In this document: one piece after another, positions 1-7,842 of the stretch
Layout of the letters: the number at the start of each line of letters is the position of its first letter
Numbering within the stretch: the stretch's first letter is position 1
Assembly (NCBI GenBank): GCA_965662355.1
Contig: CBFIHP010000037.1
Location: forward strand, 1-24,938
Reading direction: 5' to 3'
DNA: 24,938 nt
From: GCA-2683825 sp965662355
Lineage (GTDB): Bacteria > Planctomycetota > UBA1135 > GCA-002686595
Position numbers and translations under genes: made by a program
Notes under the pieces: model-generated
What the model was told of the DNA's origin: nothing
What the model saw: only the letters and a program-made list of their open reading frames with translations
Databases searched by the model: none

Positions 1-434
1 TTCGCGCACCAGCTGTCGATGTGCCAGTCGTTGTAGGCTTGGAGCACGCGGTAGGCGTTGCTCGGATCCTTCTGGGCGCGCTGGGTGAATATCTTGCCGG
101 CGAAGCCCGGGAAGGTCCCGAAGCAGAGCGATGCGAAGATGCCGTTCACGTTCATGTCGTCGACGCGCGCGTCGACATCAAAGGCGGCTCTGCGCATCTG
201 ATCGAAATGTGCCGGCTCCATGCCCCACTCGTTCTTGGGCCGGCCGACCACCGCGTTCAGGCCGATATTGATGGTGACGATATCGTCCCAGATCCAGGCC
301 TGCTTGCCATCCTCCTCTACGATATGCGGCTGCACGACATCCGCAGGCAGATGCCCTTGAAACATGTCGGGCGGTTCCACGATGTGGTCGTCGACGCTCG
401 CGATGACCATATCTTCCATCTGCATGTCGGGCAT
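1..434 (-). CDS. Amidohydrolase family 2 (ACMSD-like TIM barrel), C-terminus cut by window edge
   Basis: The reading frame starts at ATG 434, preceded by a GGAG ribosome site eight bases upstream, and stays open for 144 codons to the left edge, so the protein is incomplete. The N-terminus reads MEDMVIASVDDHIVEPPDMF. The D-x-H-x-x-E-P pattern is the first metal-binding strand of amidohydrolase-related (ACMSD/OHCU decarboxylase-like) proteins. These are metal-dependent hydrolases or decarboxylases of the cytoplasm, often in aromatic and alicyclic acid catabolism. The gene is 43 bp downstream of the CaiB gene and is the last visible gene of the minus-strand P450/ferredoxin/CoA-transferase operon. 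A full-length family member lies at 16534-17808 and an N-terminal remnant at 3210-3353. Family assignment is firm; the substrate is unknown. Confidence 0.85.
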   Translation of the reverse strand, partial: MPDMQMEDMVIASVDDHIVEPPDMFQGHLPADVVQPHIVEEDGKQAWIWDDIVTINIGLNAVVGRPKNEWGMEPAHFDQMRRAAFDVDARVDDMNVNGIFASLCFGTFPGFAGKIFTQRAQKDPSNAYRVLQAYNDWHIDSWCA

Positions 435-477
435 GGTAGTTCTCCTTCGTGTGCCTGAAATCGCTCGGGTCGTCCGT

Positions 478-1680
478 TCAACCCAGCCCGCCGCGCTCGC
501 GGAGGGCGGTGATTGCGTCCCAGTCAAAACCGGCATCGGTGAGCACGGACTCCGTGTCCTGTCCAAGTTCGGGTGCCGGGCTTTCCGGTGCGGTGGGGGA
601 TTCGTTGAAGTGCATCGGGGCGGCCACCAGCCGAAAGGACTGGCCGTCGTGCCCCGTGACCTCGGCCAGAAATCGGTTCGGCTCGACCTGGGGATGCTCG
701 TGGATCTCCCGGTACGTGATGGCCGGCGCCCATACACCACTGAGTGCCTGGAGCCGTTCCTGCCACTCGGCCAGGGTGCGCTCCGCAAAGATCGCATCGA
801 GTTCAGCCACGCACGCGCTGCGATTCTCGAAGCGCGTCTTGGCGTCGCGGAAGCGCGGATCGTCCACCAGATCGGGACGCCCGAGAATCGGACAGAGTTC
901 GGGCCAGAAGCGGTCGGCTTGGAGGAGCACCAGGTAGATCCAGCGCCCGTCCTGGGTCTCGTACCAGTTCGTGATCGGGTTGCCGGGTTCGCGCCGGGAC
1001 ATCTTGGCTGGCGTGTCTACGTAGGGCGCACTCACGATGCCGGGAGACATCGTCCACATGCCCACGTTCATCAGCGCCACGTCGACAAGAGATGTCTCCC
1101 CGGTGCGCTCCCGCTTATAGAGCGCCGTCCCGATCGCGCCGGCGATGGTGTTCGCTCCCTGGAGGTCGAAGAACGCGGAGGGCATCGGTGCGGGGCCGTC
1201 TTCCTCCCGCATTAGATGCTCGGCAAACCCCGAGGTCGCCCAGGCCGCCGCAAGGTCGTAGCCGCCGGTGTTCCGCATCGGCCCCTGCGCGCCCCAGCCG
1301 CTGCCCCGCACGTAGACGATGCGATCGTTCACGGCCCGGATGTCGTCGACATCGACGCGCAGTTTCTCGCGCAGAGCGGGCAGGTAGCTGGTGAGGAAGA
1401 CGTCACTGCTCCGGGCGATCTGGAGTAGCGCTTCGCGCCCGGCCTCGTTCTTGAGATCCAGTGTGATGCTGCGCTTTCCCCGATTGGGGATCTCGTTGAA
1501 GGGGTTCGGTCCGCTACCCGAGAGGTTCAGCATGTTCATGAGGCCGCGCTGGGGATCGCCGGTCGGCGGTTCGACCTTGATCACCTCGGCGCCCAGGTCG
1601 GAGAGGATGGCTCCCGCAGCGGGAACGAAGGTCCAGGCTGCCACTTCCAGCACCCGAACACCATCAAGGGGCTTGGTCAT
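478..1680 (-). CDS. CaiB/BaiF family (family III) CoA-transferase
   Basis: A 400-residue protein, the usual length for family III CoA-transferases, which move CoA between acyl-CoA and a free carboxylic acid through an aspartyl-CoA thioester. The N-terminal Rossmann segment VLEVAAWTFVPAAGAILSDL followed by GAEVIKVEPP is typical, as is ITLDLK at about residues 72-77. D172 in the FFDLQG segment sits where the catalytic Asp is expected. I chose ATG 1680 over upstream starts because AGGAG lies eight bases before it and MTKPLDGVRV is the standard family beginning. It is 37 bp downstream of the ferredoxin gene, in the same minus-strand operon. It probably loads or unloads CoA on the pathway acid; the actual acid is not known. 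Confidence 0.92.
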   Translation of the reverse strand: MTKPLDGVRVLEVAAWTFVPAAGAILSDLGAEVIKVEPPTGDPQRGLMNMLNLSGSGPNPFNEIPNRGKRSITLDLKNEAGREALLQIARSSDVFLTSYLPALREKLRVDVDDIRAVNDRIVYVRGSGWGAQGPMRNTGGYDLAAAWATSGFAEHLMREEDGPAPMPSAFFDLQGANTIAGAIGTALYKRERTGETSLVDVALMNVGMWTMSPGIVSAPYVDTPAKMSRREPGNPITNWYETQDGRWIYLVLLQADRFWPELCPILGRPDLVDDPRFRDAKTRFENRSACVAELDAIFAERTLAEWQERLQALSGVWAPAITYREIHEHPQVEPNRFLAEVTGHDGQSFRLVAAPMHFNESPTAPESPAPELGQDTESVLTDAGFDWDAITALRERGGLG

Positions 1681-1717
1681 CTTCCGCTCTCCTGGATTTG
1701 GATTCAGCTCGCCGACT

Positions 1718-1909
1718 TCAGTCCTCGAGCTGAATTGCCCGTTCCGGGCAACGGCTTTCGGCACGTTGCACAGTGTCTTCGAGCGCGGCGGGCACCTCTG
1801 CGTTCTCGACGATCGCAAAGCCCTGCTCGTCCGCGGAAAAGACCTCCGGACAAACCATCACGCAGGTGCCGTGGCCTTGACACTCATTCTCTTTGATATT
1901 GACACGCAA
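1718..1909 (-). CDS. P450-associated [3Fe-4S]-type ferredoxin
   Basis: A 63-residue ferredoxin of the single-cluster type that delivers electrons to bacterial P450s. Cluster ligands are visible as C10-x2-H13-x2-C16 and C54 in SRCPERAI. His replaces the second Cys of a classical 4Fe-4S motif, which is typical of CYP partner ferredoxins. An extra Cys (C20) stands in the VMVCPEVF segment, where Ala is common. Translation starts with TTG at 1909, with GAAGGG about nine bases before it, five bases after the P450 stop. Direct adjacency to the P450 gene supports a dedicated redox partner. The cluster might be [3Fe-4S] or a His-ligated [4Fe-4S]; sequence alone does not decide. No ferredoxin reductase gene is seen in the window. 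Confidence 0.93.
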   Translation of the reverse strand: MRVNIKENECQGHGTCVMVCPEVFSADEQGFAIVENAEVPAALEDTVQRAESRCPERAIQLED

Positions 1910-1914
1910 GTCTG

Positions 1915-3213
1915 TCAGCCCTTCACCAGCGGGAGCGACGCCAGCCCCTTCATGCCGCCGAAGGCCACCGCATCGCGCTCGGGATCCAGGTGGTAGTCGG
2001 GAAGCTTTCGGTGCAGTACCTGGAGAGCGACGCGCAGTTCGCGGCGCGCAAGGTGGATTCCCAGGCAGCGATGGGGCCCCAAGCCGAAGCCCAGGTGCCG
2101 GTTGGGAGAGCGGTCGTACTGGATCTCGTGGGGATTGGGGAACTCCTCAGCGTCCCGGTTCGCGGCCATGGTCGGGACGGTCGCCATATCCTCCTTGCGG
2201 AAGAGCGCCCCGTTGAATGAGAGTTCTCGCGTCAGGCGTCGGGGTAGCAGCACGATCGCGTGCACGCGCACCAGTTCTTCGATGGCCGGGCCCAACTTTT
2301 GCGGGTCATCCATCAACGCCACGAACTCACGGCGCTTGTCGGGGTCCCTCGCGAAGCCCTGCACGATCAAGCCCAGCGCCGACGCCACGGTGTCGAGCCC
2401 CGCCATGAAGAGTAGGAACAAGGTGTCCTCGAGTTCTTCCTGGGAAAGGGGGCGCTCGCCCTGGTACTTCGTTTCGAGCAACTTCGAGATGAGGTCGTCT
2501 CTGGGGTTGGCGCGCCGTTGCTCGAGCAGCTCGCCAAAGTAGGCGTACACTTCCTGGGCTGTGGCCCCGGCCACGGCTGTCGCCGTTTCTGGCGATAGGG
2601 TGTCGCCCTCGCCGAGTTCGAGTCCCATGGCCTGCGCGCGTGCGCGCACGAGTTCGAGGCCGCGCGGGTGCCCGTCATTCGAGTGCATGATGGTGTTCTT
2701 CCAGTCCATGATCCGCGCGAAGTCCTCGGCCGGAAAGCCGGCGAGTTCGCAGAAGATCACGGTCGGGAAGGGATCGGCGAACTTCTCCACGAAGTCGAAG
2801 GCGTCTTCCTTCAGCATCTCGTCCACGAGCTTCTCTGCGTACTCCAGGAGATGCGGCTCGAGCTTCGCCATGGCATCAGCGGTGAACCAGGGGTTCAGCA
2901 TGCGCCGGTAGCCCGTGTGCATGGGCGGATCGATGGCCTGCGGGATCCAGGCGCGCATGGGATAGTCCGAGAGTTGGCTGGAGAAGTCCTCGGGGGTGCG
3001 AAGCACCTCGCAGCTGTCGTCATAGCGAGTGAGCACCCAACCCACGTTGCCGCCCGCGACGCCCACCCCTTGGGGTGCCTCGCTTCGCGCAATGGGGATG
3101 TGCTCGCGCAGCAGGTCGTAGGTCTCGAACTCGTGCTCCAGGAACTCCGCCTTGCTGGGATCGTAGTCGCGGGCCGCTGCCGCGGCGCGGTTTCGCTCTT
3201 CGTTCTTGCTCAT
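1915..3213 (-). CDS. Cytochrome P450 (bacterial class I)
   Basis: A complete 432-residue soluble P450. The I-helix oxygen-activation motif AGLDT is at 271-275, the K-helix ExxR is E313-R316, and the heme loop FGLGPHRCLG carries the axial thiolate C383. It would hydroxylate a hydrophobic substrate using electrons from the adjacent ferredoxin. The frame continues open far upstream on the same strand, but ATG 3213 (MSKNEERN) is the sensible start: it gives normal family length and overlaps the stop of the 47-codon remnant as ATGA, implying translational coupling. An operator-like palindrome lies 160 bp upstream. A second, broken P450 is at 7916-8194. CYP family and substrate cannot be named from the sequence. 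Confidence 0.95.
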   Translation of the reverse strand: MSKNEERNRAAAAARDYDPSKAEFLEHEFETYDLLREHIPIARSEAPQGVGVAGGNVGWVLTRYDDSCEVLRTPEDFSSQLSDYPMRAWIPQAIDPPMHTGYRRMLNPWFTADAMAKLEPHLLEYAEKLVDEMLKEDAFDFVEKFADPFPTVIFCELAGFPAEDFARIMDWKNTIMHSNDGHPRGLELVRARAQAMGLELGEGDTLSPETATAVAGATAQEVYAYFGELLEQRRANPRDDLISKLLETKYQGERPLSQEELEDTLFLLFMAGLDTVASALGLIVQGFARDPDKRREFVALMDDPQKLGPAIEELVRVHAIVLLPRRLTRELSFNGALFRKEDMATVPTMAANRDAEEFPNPHEIQYDRSPNRHLGFGLGPHRCLGIHLARRELRVALQVLHRKLPDYHLDPERDAVAFGGMKGLASLPLVKG

Positions 3214-3353
3214 GTCGCCTCTACCGCCTCCGGCTCGGGTGCCACGATCTTCACGGCGCGGTCGGCCATGGACGGGTCCAGATGGCGGAACGTGTCGCGA
3301 GGCTCGTAGCCGTGGTTGTCGGAGTCGAAGATGCTGAAGTCGAGGGGCGTCAA
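3210..3353 (-). pseudogene. 47-codon remnant: amidohydrolase N-terminus, possibly joined to a VOC N-terminus
   Basis: A short frame starting at TTG 3353 with AAGGAG six bases upstream and ending in TGA that overlaps the P450 start by ATGA. Residues 5-35 (DFSIFDSDNHGYEPRDTF, then RHLDPSMADRAVK) match the N-terminus of amidohydrolase family 2 proteins, with D-x-D-x-H and a YEPRD-type motif; compare IIDADQH and YERYIDPKQREKAV in the gene at 16534. Residues 35-46 (KIVAPEPEAVEA) instead resemble KIVTPEPEAVDR at the start of the VOC gene at 15560-16000. The frame may therefore be a deletion fusion of the two genes. It has kept a good ribosome site and may now act as a translated leader feeding ribosomes to the P450. 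The amidohydrolase part is fairly clear, the VOC part is suggestive. Confidence 0.6.
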
Positions 3354-3372
3354 GGGGGGCTCCTTTTCGACA

Positions 3373-3392
3373 ATGGTATGATATCATACCAT
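3373..3392. promoter_or_regulatory. Operator site 1, perfect 20-bp palindrome
   Basis: ATGGTATGATATCATACCAT reads identically on both strands. Its 14-bp core (3376-3389) fits the shared pattern GTAyGATAyCrTAC found at 10852, 11138 and 16027. It sits 19 bp upstream of the TTG start of the P450 operon's first frame and just after the ligase gene, and contains a -10-like TATGAT on the minus strand. Likely a MarR binding site controlling P450/ferredoxin/CaiB/amidohydrolase transcription; protein binding is inferred. Confidence 0.75.
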
Positions 3393-3413
3393 CTACGCAA
3401 GAGGTATTTCGCG

Positions 3414-5012
3414 CTATTTCCGCAACCGTGTCCGAAGCTCCACCTTCCGCACCTTGCCCATGGGCGTACGCGGCAGCTCGTCCACCTCGACCAGGCGCTC
3501 GGGTGTTTTCTGGCGCGCCACGCCCTCGGCCGCGAAGTGGTCCACTGCTTCCGGGATCTCGAGCTTGGCGCCGCGACGCAGGATCACGTAGGCGCAGACC
3601 CGCTCCCCGTAGCGCTCGTCGGGCATGCCGACGACGGCCGCTTCCACCACCGCCGGGTGGCGCGCGAGAATATCCTCCACCTCCTTGGAGGAAATATTCT
3701 CGCCTCCGCGGATGATGATGTCCTTCTTGCGGTCCGTGATGCGCAGATAGCCGTCGGCGTCGAGGACGCCGACATCGCCGGTGCGGAACCAGCCGCCCGG
3801 CAGGAAAGACTCGGCGTTCAGCGCGTCTTTGGTGTAGCCCACAAACAGCTCCGGACCACGACAGACGATCTCGCCTTCCTGATCGTGCGGCAGATCCGCA
3901 CCCTCGTCGTCGAGGATGCGCACCTCGCAGCCATCGAGCAGACGCCCGTCGGTTCCTGCTCGCTTGTCGAGCGGGTCGCTCGGTGTGCCCGCTGAAATCG
4001 TCGGGTGCTCGCTCGAACCGTAACACCGATAGGTTGCGAGCCCCGCGGTCTGGGCCTGCTCCACGAGCGCGGGCGGGACATTCGCGCCGCCGATGAGGTA
4101 GTCAGCCAAGCTCGAAAGGTCCCGCTGGCTGGCGGCCGCGGTTTCCAGAAGCCCGTGCAGGTGAAACGGCGTTCCCTGGGTGTTCCTGACCTGGTGCTCT
4201 TCGATCAAACGAGCGGCGGCGGAGGCGTCCCAGTTGTCCATCAGTATGGTCTTGCCTCCATTCAGGTAGAGTCTCGCCAATCCCAGTACGCCTGCGATGT
4301 GGCCGGAGGGAAAGGCAGACAGAGTCACACCGTGCGTCGGCATGGTGCTACCGCGTCCCAGCTCCGCAAGCAGCGTGTTGTGTGTGTGTTGCACGCCCTT
4401 GGGTTCGGCGGTGGTGCCGGAGGTGAAGATGAGAAGACAGACGTCGTCTGCGGCGACGTGTGGCGGTGCGAACGAGGGCTGTGCCTTTGCCTCGAGGTCT
4501 CGCCAGGAGAGGCAGTCGGAAGGCGGGGCTTCGTCAAGGACGATCACATGCTGAAGGTCTGGAAGTGCGCTGCGGTCGAGTCTCTCGAGCCGCTCCACGT
4601 AGTCGATATTGCGCCAGGCGCGTGGGCAGATGAACGCCCGGGCTCGGGACTCCCGGAGGATGAACTGCACCTCGGCCGGACCGTAGATGTGGATGACCGG
4701 GACCACCACGACGCCGAGCAGCATCGCAGCCTGGAAGGCGAGGGCCCCTTCAAGCCAGTTCGGTACCTGGATCGCGATGGCATCGCCCGGTCGCAGACCG
4801 AGCGAGTGAAGCGCGCCGGCGAGGGCGAGGCTCTTGCGGTGCATCTCCGCGACGTTGGCGGCTCCAGGTCGCGTGTCGGAGTGGAAGACGAGGAGCGCTT
4901 CGCCGTGCTTCGTCGCGCCGTCGCGCATCTTGTCGGCGAGGGTGCGGGCCTGGTAGCGTCCTTCGTCGTAATAACGCTGCTGCTGCGCGCTGAGTTCTTC
5001 GCGCCAGCTCAC
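3414..5012 (-). CDS. Class I adenylate-forming acyl/aryl-CoA synthetase
   Basis: A full-length 532-residue AMP-dependent ligase that would convert a carboxylic acid, ATP and CoA to the acyl-CoA. The P-loop LLIFTSGTTAEPKGV is at 193-207. Next come the A5 motif YGSSEHPTISAG, A7 GWFRTGDVG and A8 ITDRKKDIIIRGGENIS. A10 PMGKVRK carries the catalytic Lys near residue 520. All core motifs are intact. The start is GTG 5012, one base after the upstream SDR stop, with a weak GGCGGG site, so the two genes are translationally coupled. It probably performs the entry step for the pathway. Whether the acid is fatty, cyclic or aromatic cannot be read from the binding pocket by eye. Confidence 0.93.
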   Translation of the reverse strand: MSWREELSAQQQRYYDEGRYQARTLADKMRDGATKHGEALLVFHSDTRPGAANVAEMHRKSLALAGALHSLGLRPGDAIAIQVPNWLEGALAFQAAMLLGVVVVPVIHIYGPAEVQFILRESRARAFICPRAWRNIDYVERLERLDRSALPDLQHVIVLDEAPPSDCLSWRDLEAKAQPSFAPPHVAADDVCLLIFTSGTTAEPKGVQHTHNTLLAELGRGSTMPTHGVTLSAFPSGHIAGVLGLARLYLNGGKTILMDNWDASAAARLIEEHQVRNTQGTPFHLHGLLETAAASQRDLSSLADYLIGGANVPPALVEQAQTAGLATYRCYGSSEHPTISAGTPSDPLDKRAGTDGRLLDGCEVRILDDEGADLPHDQEGEIVCRGPELFVGYTKDALNAESFLPGGWFRTGDVGVLDADGYLRITDRKKDIIIRGGENISSKEVEDILARHPAVVEAAVVGMPDERYGERVCAYVILRRGAKLEIPEAVDHFAAEGVARQKTPERLVEVDELPRTPMGKVRKVELRTRLRK

Positions 5013-5013
5013 A

Positions 5014-5793
5014 TCACCCGCCTGCGATACCCGAGTTGATCTGGCCGTGGTCCACCAGGAACGAGATCCCGTTGATTCCGCTCGCTGCCGGGCTGCACAG
5101 GAAGGCCAGGGGCGCAGCCATCTCCTCCGGCGAAAGGGTGTCGACCCCGGCGGCCTTGTTGTACTCGGCGGCGAAACCGAGCCACAGGTCGGCGTTCGCT
5201 TGGGCGAGTGGCGTGTCGGTCGGCCCGGGCTCGATCGCGTTGATCCGAATGCCGCGCTTTATCAGCGGAAGGGCCTGACGCGCCACCCAGGCGTTCATGG
5301 CCTTCTTGCTGAAGAGGTAGTCGTCGGTGCCTTCGTGGGCCTCGATCCACGCCACCGCGCTGTCCCAGTCGGTATCGAGGAACTCTCCGAGAGTTTCCAT
5401 GTCCATCTGCCAGCCGAGGCCCGCGACGGACGAGATTACGCCGATTGCCGCTCCGCGCGGTAGCGCGTCGCGCTCGAGCAGCCGCTCGACGAGATGACGC
5501 TGCGAAAGGAAGTTGATCGCCATGAGCCCCGGCGTGCCGTCCGCTACGCCCGCACAGCAGAACACGGCATCGAAGCTGCCCGCCGCCTCGTCGACCGCCG
5601 CCTCCACACTCGGGCGTTCCCGCAGATCCACTTGGATGACCTGCTCGACTGGGAACGTCACGTCGGCGACGTCCATCACGACCACTTCGCCGCCCAGTTC
5701 GCTCACCAGCTTCGCGGTGGCCGCCCCCATCCCAGTGGCCCCGCCCACGACGAGCGCTCGTCGGCCGTCGTATCGAAATGTCTCGATGCTCAT
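5014..5793 (-). CDS. Short-chain dehydrogenase, 3-alpha-hydroxysteroid dehydrogenase/carbonyl reductase-like
   Basis: A 259-residue SDR. The cofactor loop GGATGMG is at 17-23, followed by VDLRERPSVEAAV, FDAVFCCAG, ISSVAG with catalytic Ser near 121-122, and Y159-x3-K163 (YLFSK). The layout, including the long segment between Ser and Tyr and SPAASGINGISFLVDHG near the C-terminus, resembles the 3-alpha-HSD/carbonyl reductase branch of SDRs, which oxidise alicyclic alcohols with NAD(P). ATG 5793 has AAGGAG eight bases upstream. It heads the operon with the CoA ligase. A 13-residue fragment of a sister gene (MSIDLSKYNGKRA) lies upstream on the opposite strand. SDR identity is firm; steroid specificity is only a resemblance. 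Confidence 0.9.
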   Translation of the reverse strand: MSIETFRYDGRRALVVGGATGMGAATAKLVSELGGEVVVMDVADVTFPVEQVIQVDLRERPSVEAAVDEAAGSFDAVFCCAGVADGTPGLMAINFLSQRHLVERLLERDALPRGAAIGVISSVAGLGWQMDMETLGEFLDTDWDSAVAWIEAHEGTDDYLFSKKAMNAWVARQALPLIKRGIRINAIEPGPTDTPLAQANADLWLGFAAEYNKAAGVDTLSPEEMAAPLAFLCSPAASGINGISFLVDHGQINSGIAGG

Positions 5794-5971
5794 TTCCGTC
5801 TCCTTGCCTTGCCGGCCGCTTCTCGAATTGTACGACCTATTTCAGAAGTGGGCCGACGTTCGGACTCCTGAAACGCGCGATGAAGGGCGCATCCGATTCA
5901 AATCCTATATATCTTTGAGCGATTGCACCAGTGCGCGGCCGTCCATGGGTCACGATGAGAAGGAGAGCTCG

Positions 5972-6124
5972 ATGAGCATCGATCTATCCAAATACAACGG
6001 CAAGCGCGCGAAGGCGACTTCAGCATCTCGCTGGCCGAAGCGGCCGTCGGCCGCACGCCCAGGTCATGGCCGGATTGAGCGCGGCGTGACTTCCCACGCC
6101 TCATCTTCGAGTCCGCGCCGCTAA
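5972..6124 (+). pseudogene. 5' remnant of an SDR gene (about 13 codons, then foreign sequence)
   Basis: In the 346-bp gap between the SDR and thiolase genes, a strong GAAGGAGAGCTCG ribosome site precedes ATG 5972. The first residues MSIDLSKYNGKRA match MSIETFRYDGRRA, the start of the SDR at 5793 on the other strand. After codon 13 the expected Rossmann strand (LVVGGATG) is missing and the frame runs through unrelated Ser/Arg-rich sequence to TAA 6124. In another frame the downstream part reads EGDFSISLAEAAVGR, possibly the tail of a different gene. This looks like a junction left by deletion. The rest of the gap (5794-5971) shows an AT-rich stretch near 5895-5915 but no clear gene. Confidence 0.5.
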
Positions 6125-6139
6125 GCGCACACCGACTTC

Positions 6140-7297
6140 TCACCCGCTGGTCAGCAGAACCGCTCCACAGAAGGGCCCGAAGGAGTTCGTGAAGACCGAG
6201 ACCTCGGCGTCCTTCACCTGCCGCGGACCGCAGTCGCCCCGAAGTTGACGCACGGCCTCGATGCAGAAGTTGGCGCCATGCCGACGCCCCACGTTGCAGG
6301 CGCCTCCGTCCGTGTTCATGGGCAGTCGGCCGCCCGGACGCGTGTGGCCTTCTTCGATAAAAGGACCCGCTTCGCCGGGATCGCAGAAGCCGAGCGCCTC
6401 CAGCCACTGAAAAGGAATGATCGAGAAGCCGTCGTAGAGATGCGCCGTGTCGACGTCGCCCGGTCCGAGGTCGGTGCGCGCCCAGAGATCCTTTGCGCAT
6501 TCGTGGGGCGAGGTCTCGATCATATCGTCGAGGATCTCGAAGTTGAGATCGCGCGTCGCCGTGAGCGCCGCGGACTCGACGAAGGCCGCCGGTTTCCGCA
6601 GATCTCGCGCGCGCTCTTCGGTCGTGAAGACCACTGCGGATCCCGAGTCGCACGGGTAGTCGCAGTCCAGGAGGCGGACCGGCTTCGAGACGTACCGGGA
6701 GGCGAGGTAGTCCTCCATCGTGAGTGGGTCGCGGAAAAAGGCATCCTCGTTCTGGGCCGCATGTTCCCGCTGTGCGATCACGTGGTGACCGAACTGTTCT
6801 TCCGTCGTGCCGTATTGGGCCATGTGTCGTTGGGTGAGCAGCCCTGCCCAATTGACAGGACTACCAAGGCCCATCGGCAGAAGAAACTGACGATCTCCCG
6901 CCGCCGTCGCCATATGAGCGGTCATCGGATGGTTCTTCGCCGAATCGGAAAGCAGTTTCTTCCCCGTCGGCTGCTGCTGGATGATGCGGAGCGCGACCGC
7001 GGTCTCGCAGAAGCCGGAGGCGACCGCCGTGATCGCCTGATGCGCCGCGTAGACGAATGCGGGCGCGTTCGTGGCCGTGCACCACCAACGCAGGGGCATC
7101 ATCCCCAGCATCCAGCCGTTCGCGATCGTGTCGCTGCCAACGCTCACGAGCCCGTCGACGTCCGCAACGCCGAGACCCGCGTCTTCGAGCGCTGCCCGGG
7201 TCGACTGGATCACGAGTTGGTCGGAGGACAGGCCCGTATGACGACCGATCGTCGAGTAGCCGACCCCCGCGATAGCCACGCGCCGTCCGGGCATCAT
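6140..7297 (-). CDS. Thiolase-fold lipid-transfer protein / Ltp2-like aldolase
   Basis: A 385-residue thiolase-superfamily protein with the usual opening VAIAGVGYSTIGR and a C-terminal NTDGGACNVGRRHGANF segment. The nucleophilic Cys of true thiolases is absent: the equivalent region reads ATNAPAFVYAAHQAI. The GHPxGASG His motif is also altered. This is the pattern of the SCP-x/Ltp2-like group, which with a DUF35 partner performs retro-aldol cleavage of CoA-activated side chains in steroid catabolism. The DUF35 gene lies directly upstream and the two overlap as ATGATG/TGA, a strong sign of an obligate complex. ATG 7297 is chosen for that overlap. An Ltp2-like function is inference from family and partner; the substrate is unknown. 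Confidence 0.88.
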   Translation of the reverse strand: MMPGRRVAIAGVGYSTIGRHTGLSSDQLVIQSTRAALEDAGLGVADVDGLVSVGSDTIANGWMLGMMPLRWWCTATNAPAFVYAAHQAITAVASGFCETAVALRIIQQQPTGKKLLSDSAKNHPMTAHMATAAGDRQFLLPMGLGSPVNWAGLLTQRHMAQYGTTEEQFGHHVIAQREHAAQNEDAFFRDPLTMEDYLASRYVSKPVRLLDCDYPCDSGSAVVFTTEERARDLRKPAAFVESAALTATRDLNFEILDDMIETSPHECAKDLWARTDLGPGDVDTAHLYDGFSIIPFQWLEALGFCDPGEAGPFIEEGHTRPGGRLPMNTDGGACNVGRRHGANFCIEAVRQLRGDCGPRQVKDAEVSVFTNSFGPFCGAVLLTSG

Positions 7298-7743
7298 CGC
7301 GGAGCCTCCCCACCCGTTGGCACGGATCGGAAGAAGGGCACCACGAGATCCGACGTTAGTCGCTCGAAGACGACCTCGAGAGGCAGCCCGGCGCAAAGAT
7401 CCTCCTCCGCACATCCCACGATCTGACTCGCGAACATGAGTCCCGGCTGCTCGACGAGCTCGACCGTGCCGATCGTGTACGGCAGGCGATCGATCCAGAA
7501 GGGGTGGAATGCCTGGACCGCAATCGTCCAGCTGTAGAGAGTCGCGCGACCCGACACGGCCTCGCCCGCCAGATCCGTCGAGTGACAGAATCGACAGATC
7601 GGCTTCGGGTAGTGGATGTACTTGCCGCACGACTGGCACCGCTGGATACGGAGCTCACCCGCAGCGACGCCGTCCCAGAAGAACTGCGTCACTTCGTCCG
7701 GCTCCGGCATCGGCGGCGTCTGCACGACTTGCTCCTTCGTCAT
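7294..7743 (-). CDS. DUF35 Zn-ribbon/OB-fold protein, partner of the thiolase-fold enzyme
   Basis: A 149-residue DUF35 protein. The Zn ribbon is C36-x2-C39 and C50-x2-C53 in RCQSCGKYIHYPKPICRFCH, preceded by a helical FFWDGVAAGELRIQ segment. The C-terminal half is the OB fold, with YSWTIAVQAFHPFW and PYTIGTVELVEQPGL. Such proteins bind CoA esters and form complexes with thiolase-like aldolases, as ChsH2-DUF35 does with Ltp2. Its stop overlaps the thiolase start. ATG 7743 lies three bases after the TAA of the truncated gene at 7747, so it was probably once downstream of another coding sequence. A fragment of a second DUF35 OB domain is at 10906-11055. Confidence 0.92.
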   Translation of the reverse strand: MTKEQVVQTPPMPEPDEVTQFFWDGVAAGELRIQRCQSCGKYIHYPKPICRFCHSTDLAGEAVSGRATLYSWTIAVQAFHPFWIDRLPYTIGTVELVEQPGLMFASQIVGCAEEDLCAGLPLEVVFERLTSDLVVPFFRSVPTGGEAPR

Positions 7744-7746
7744 CGC

Positions 7747-7842
7747 TTATCCCTTCACGACCTCCATGTAGGCGCTCCAGCCCGTCGCGGGATCGCGATG
7801 GTTGCGGATGCGACTCTTGGTCTTGTCGAGCCGCATGAAGAC
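7747..7842 (-). pseudogene. 3' remnant of an unidentified gene truncated at repeat copy 1
   Basis: The minus frame ending at TAA 7747 reads VFMRLDKTKSRIRNHRDPAT then GWSAYMEVVKG. It is coding-like and spaced like an operon partner of the DUF35 gene, but it ends abruptly at the edge of the 86-bp repeat (about 7843). Inside the repeat the frame soon meets a stop. I do not recognise the family. It is best read as the tail of a gene whose 5' part was lost when the repeat-bounded segment was inserted or recombined here. Confidence 0.45.

Noticed and set aside
364..1215. Long plus-strand frames opposite the CaiB gene
   Set aside because: They are shadow frames caused by GC-rich codon bias; no family motifs and no ribosome sites, while the minus strand encodes a complete enzyme.
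1915..4026. Open frame of 703 codons around the P450, seemingly a fusion with an N-terminal domain
   Set aside because: The part upstream of 3213 is the antisense-frame shadow of the CoA ligase and is Arg-rich nonsense; the P450 alone has normal length and its own overlapping start.
5830..5843. GTACGACCTATTTC upstream of the SDR, similar to the operators
   Set aside because: Only the left half (GTACGA) matches; the right half has no inverted counterpart. It could be a decayed site but does not meet the pattern.
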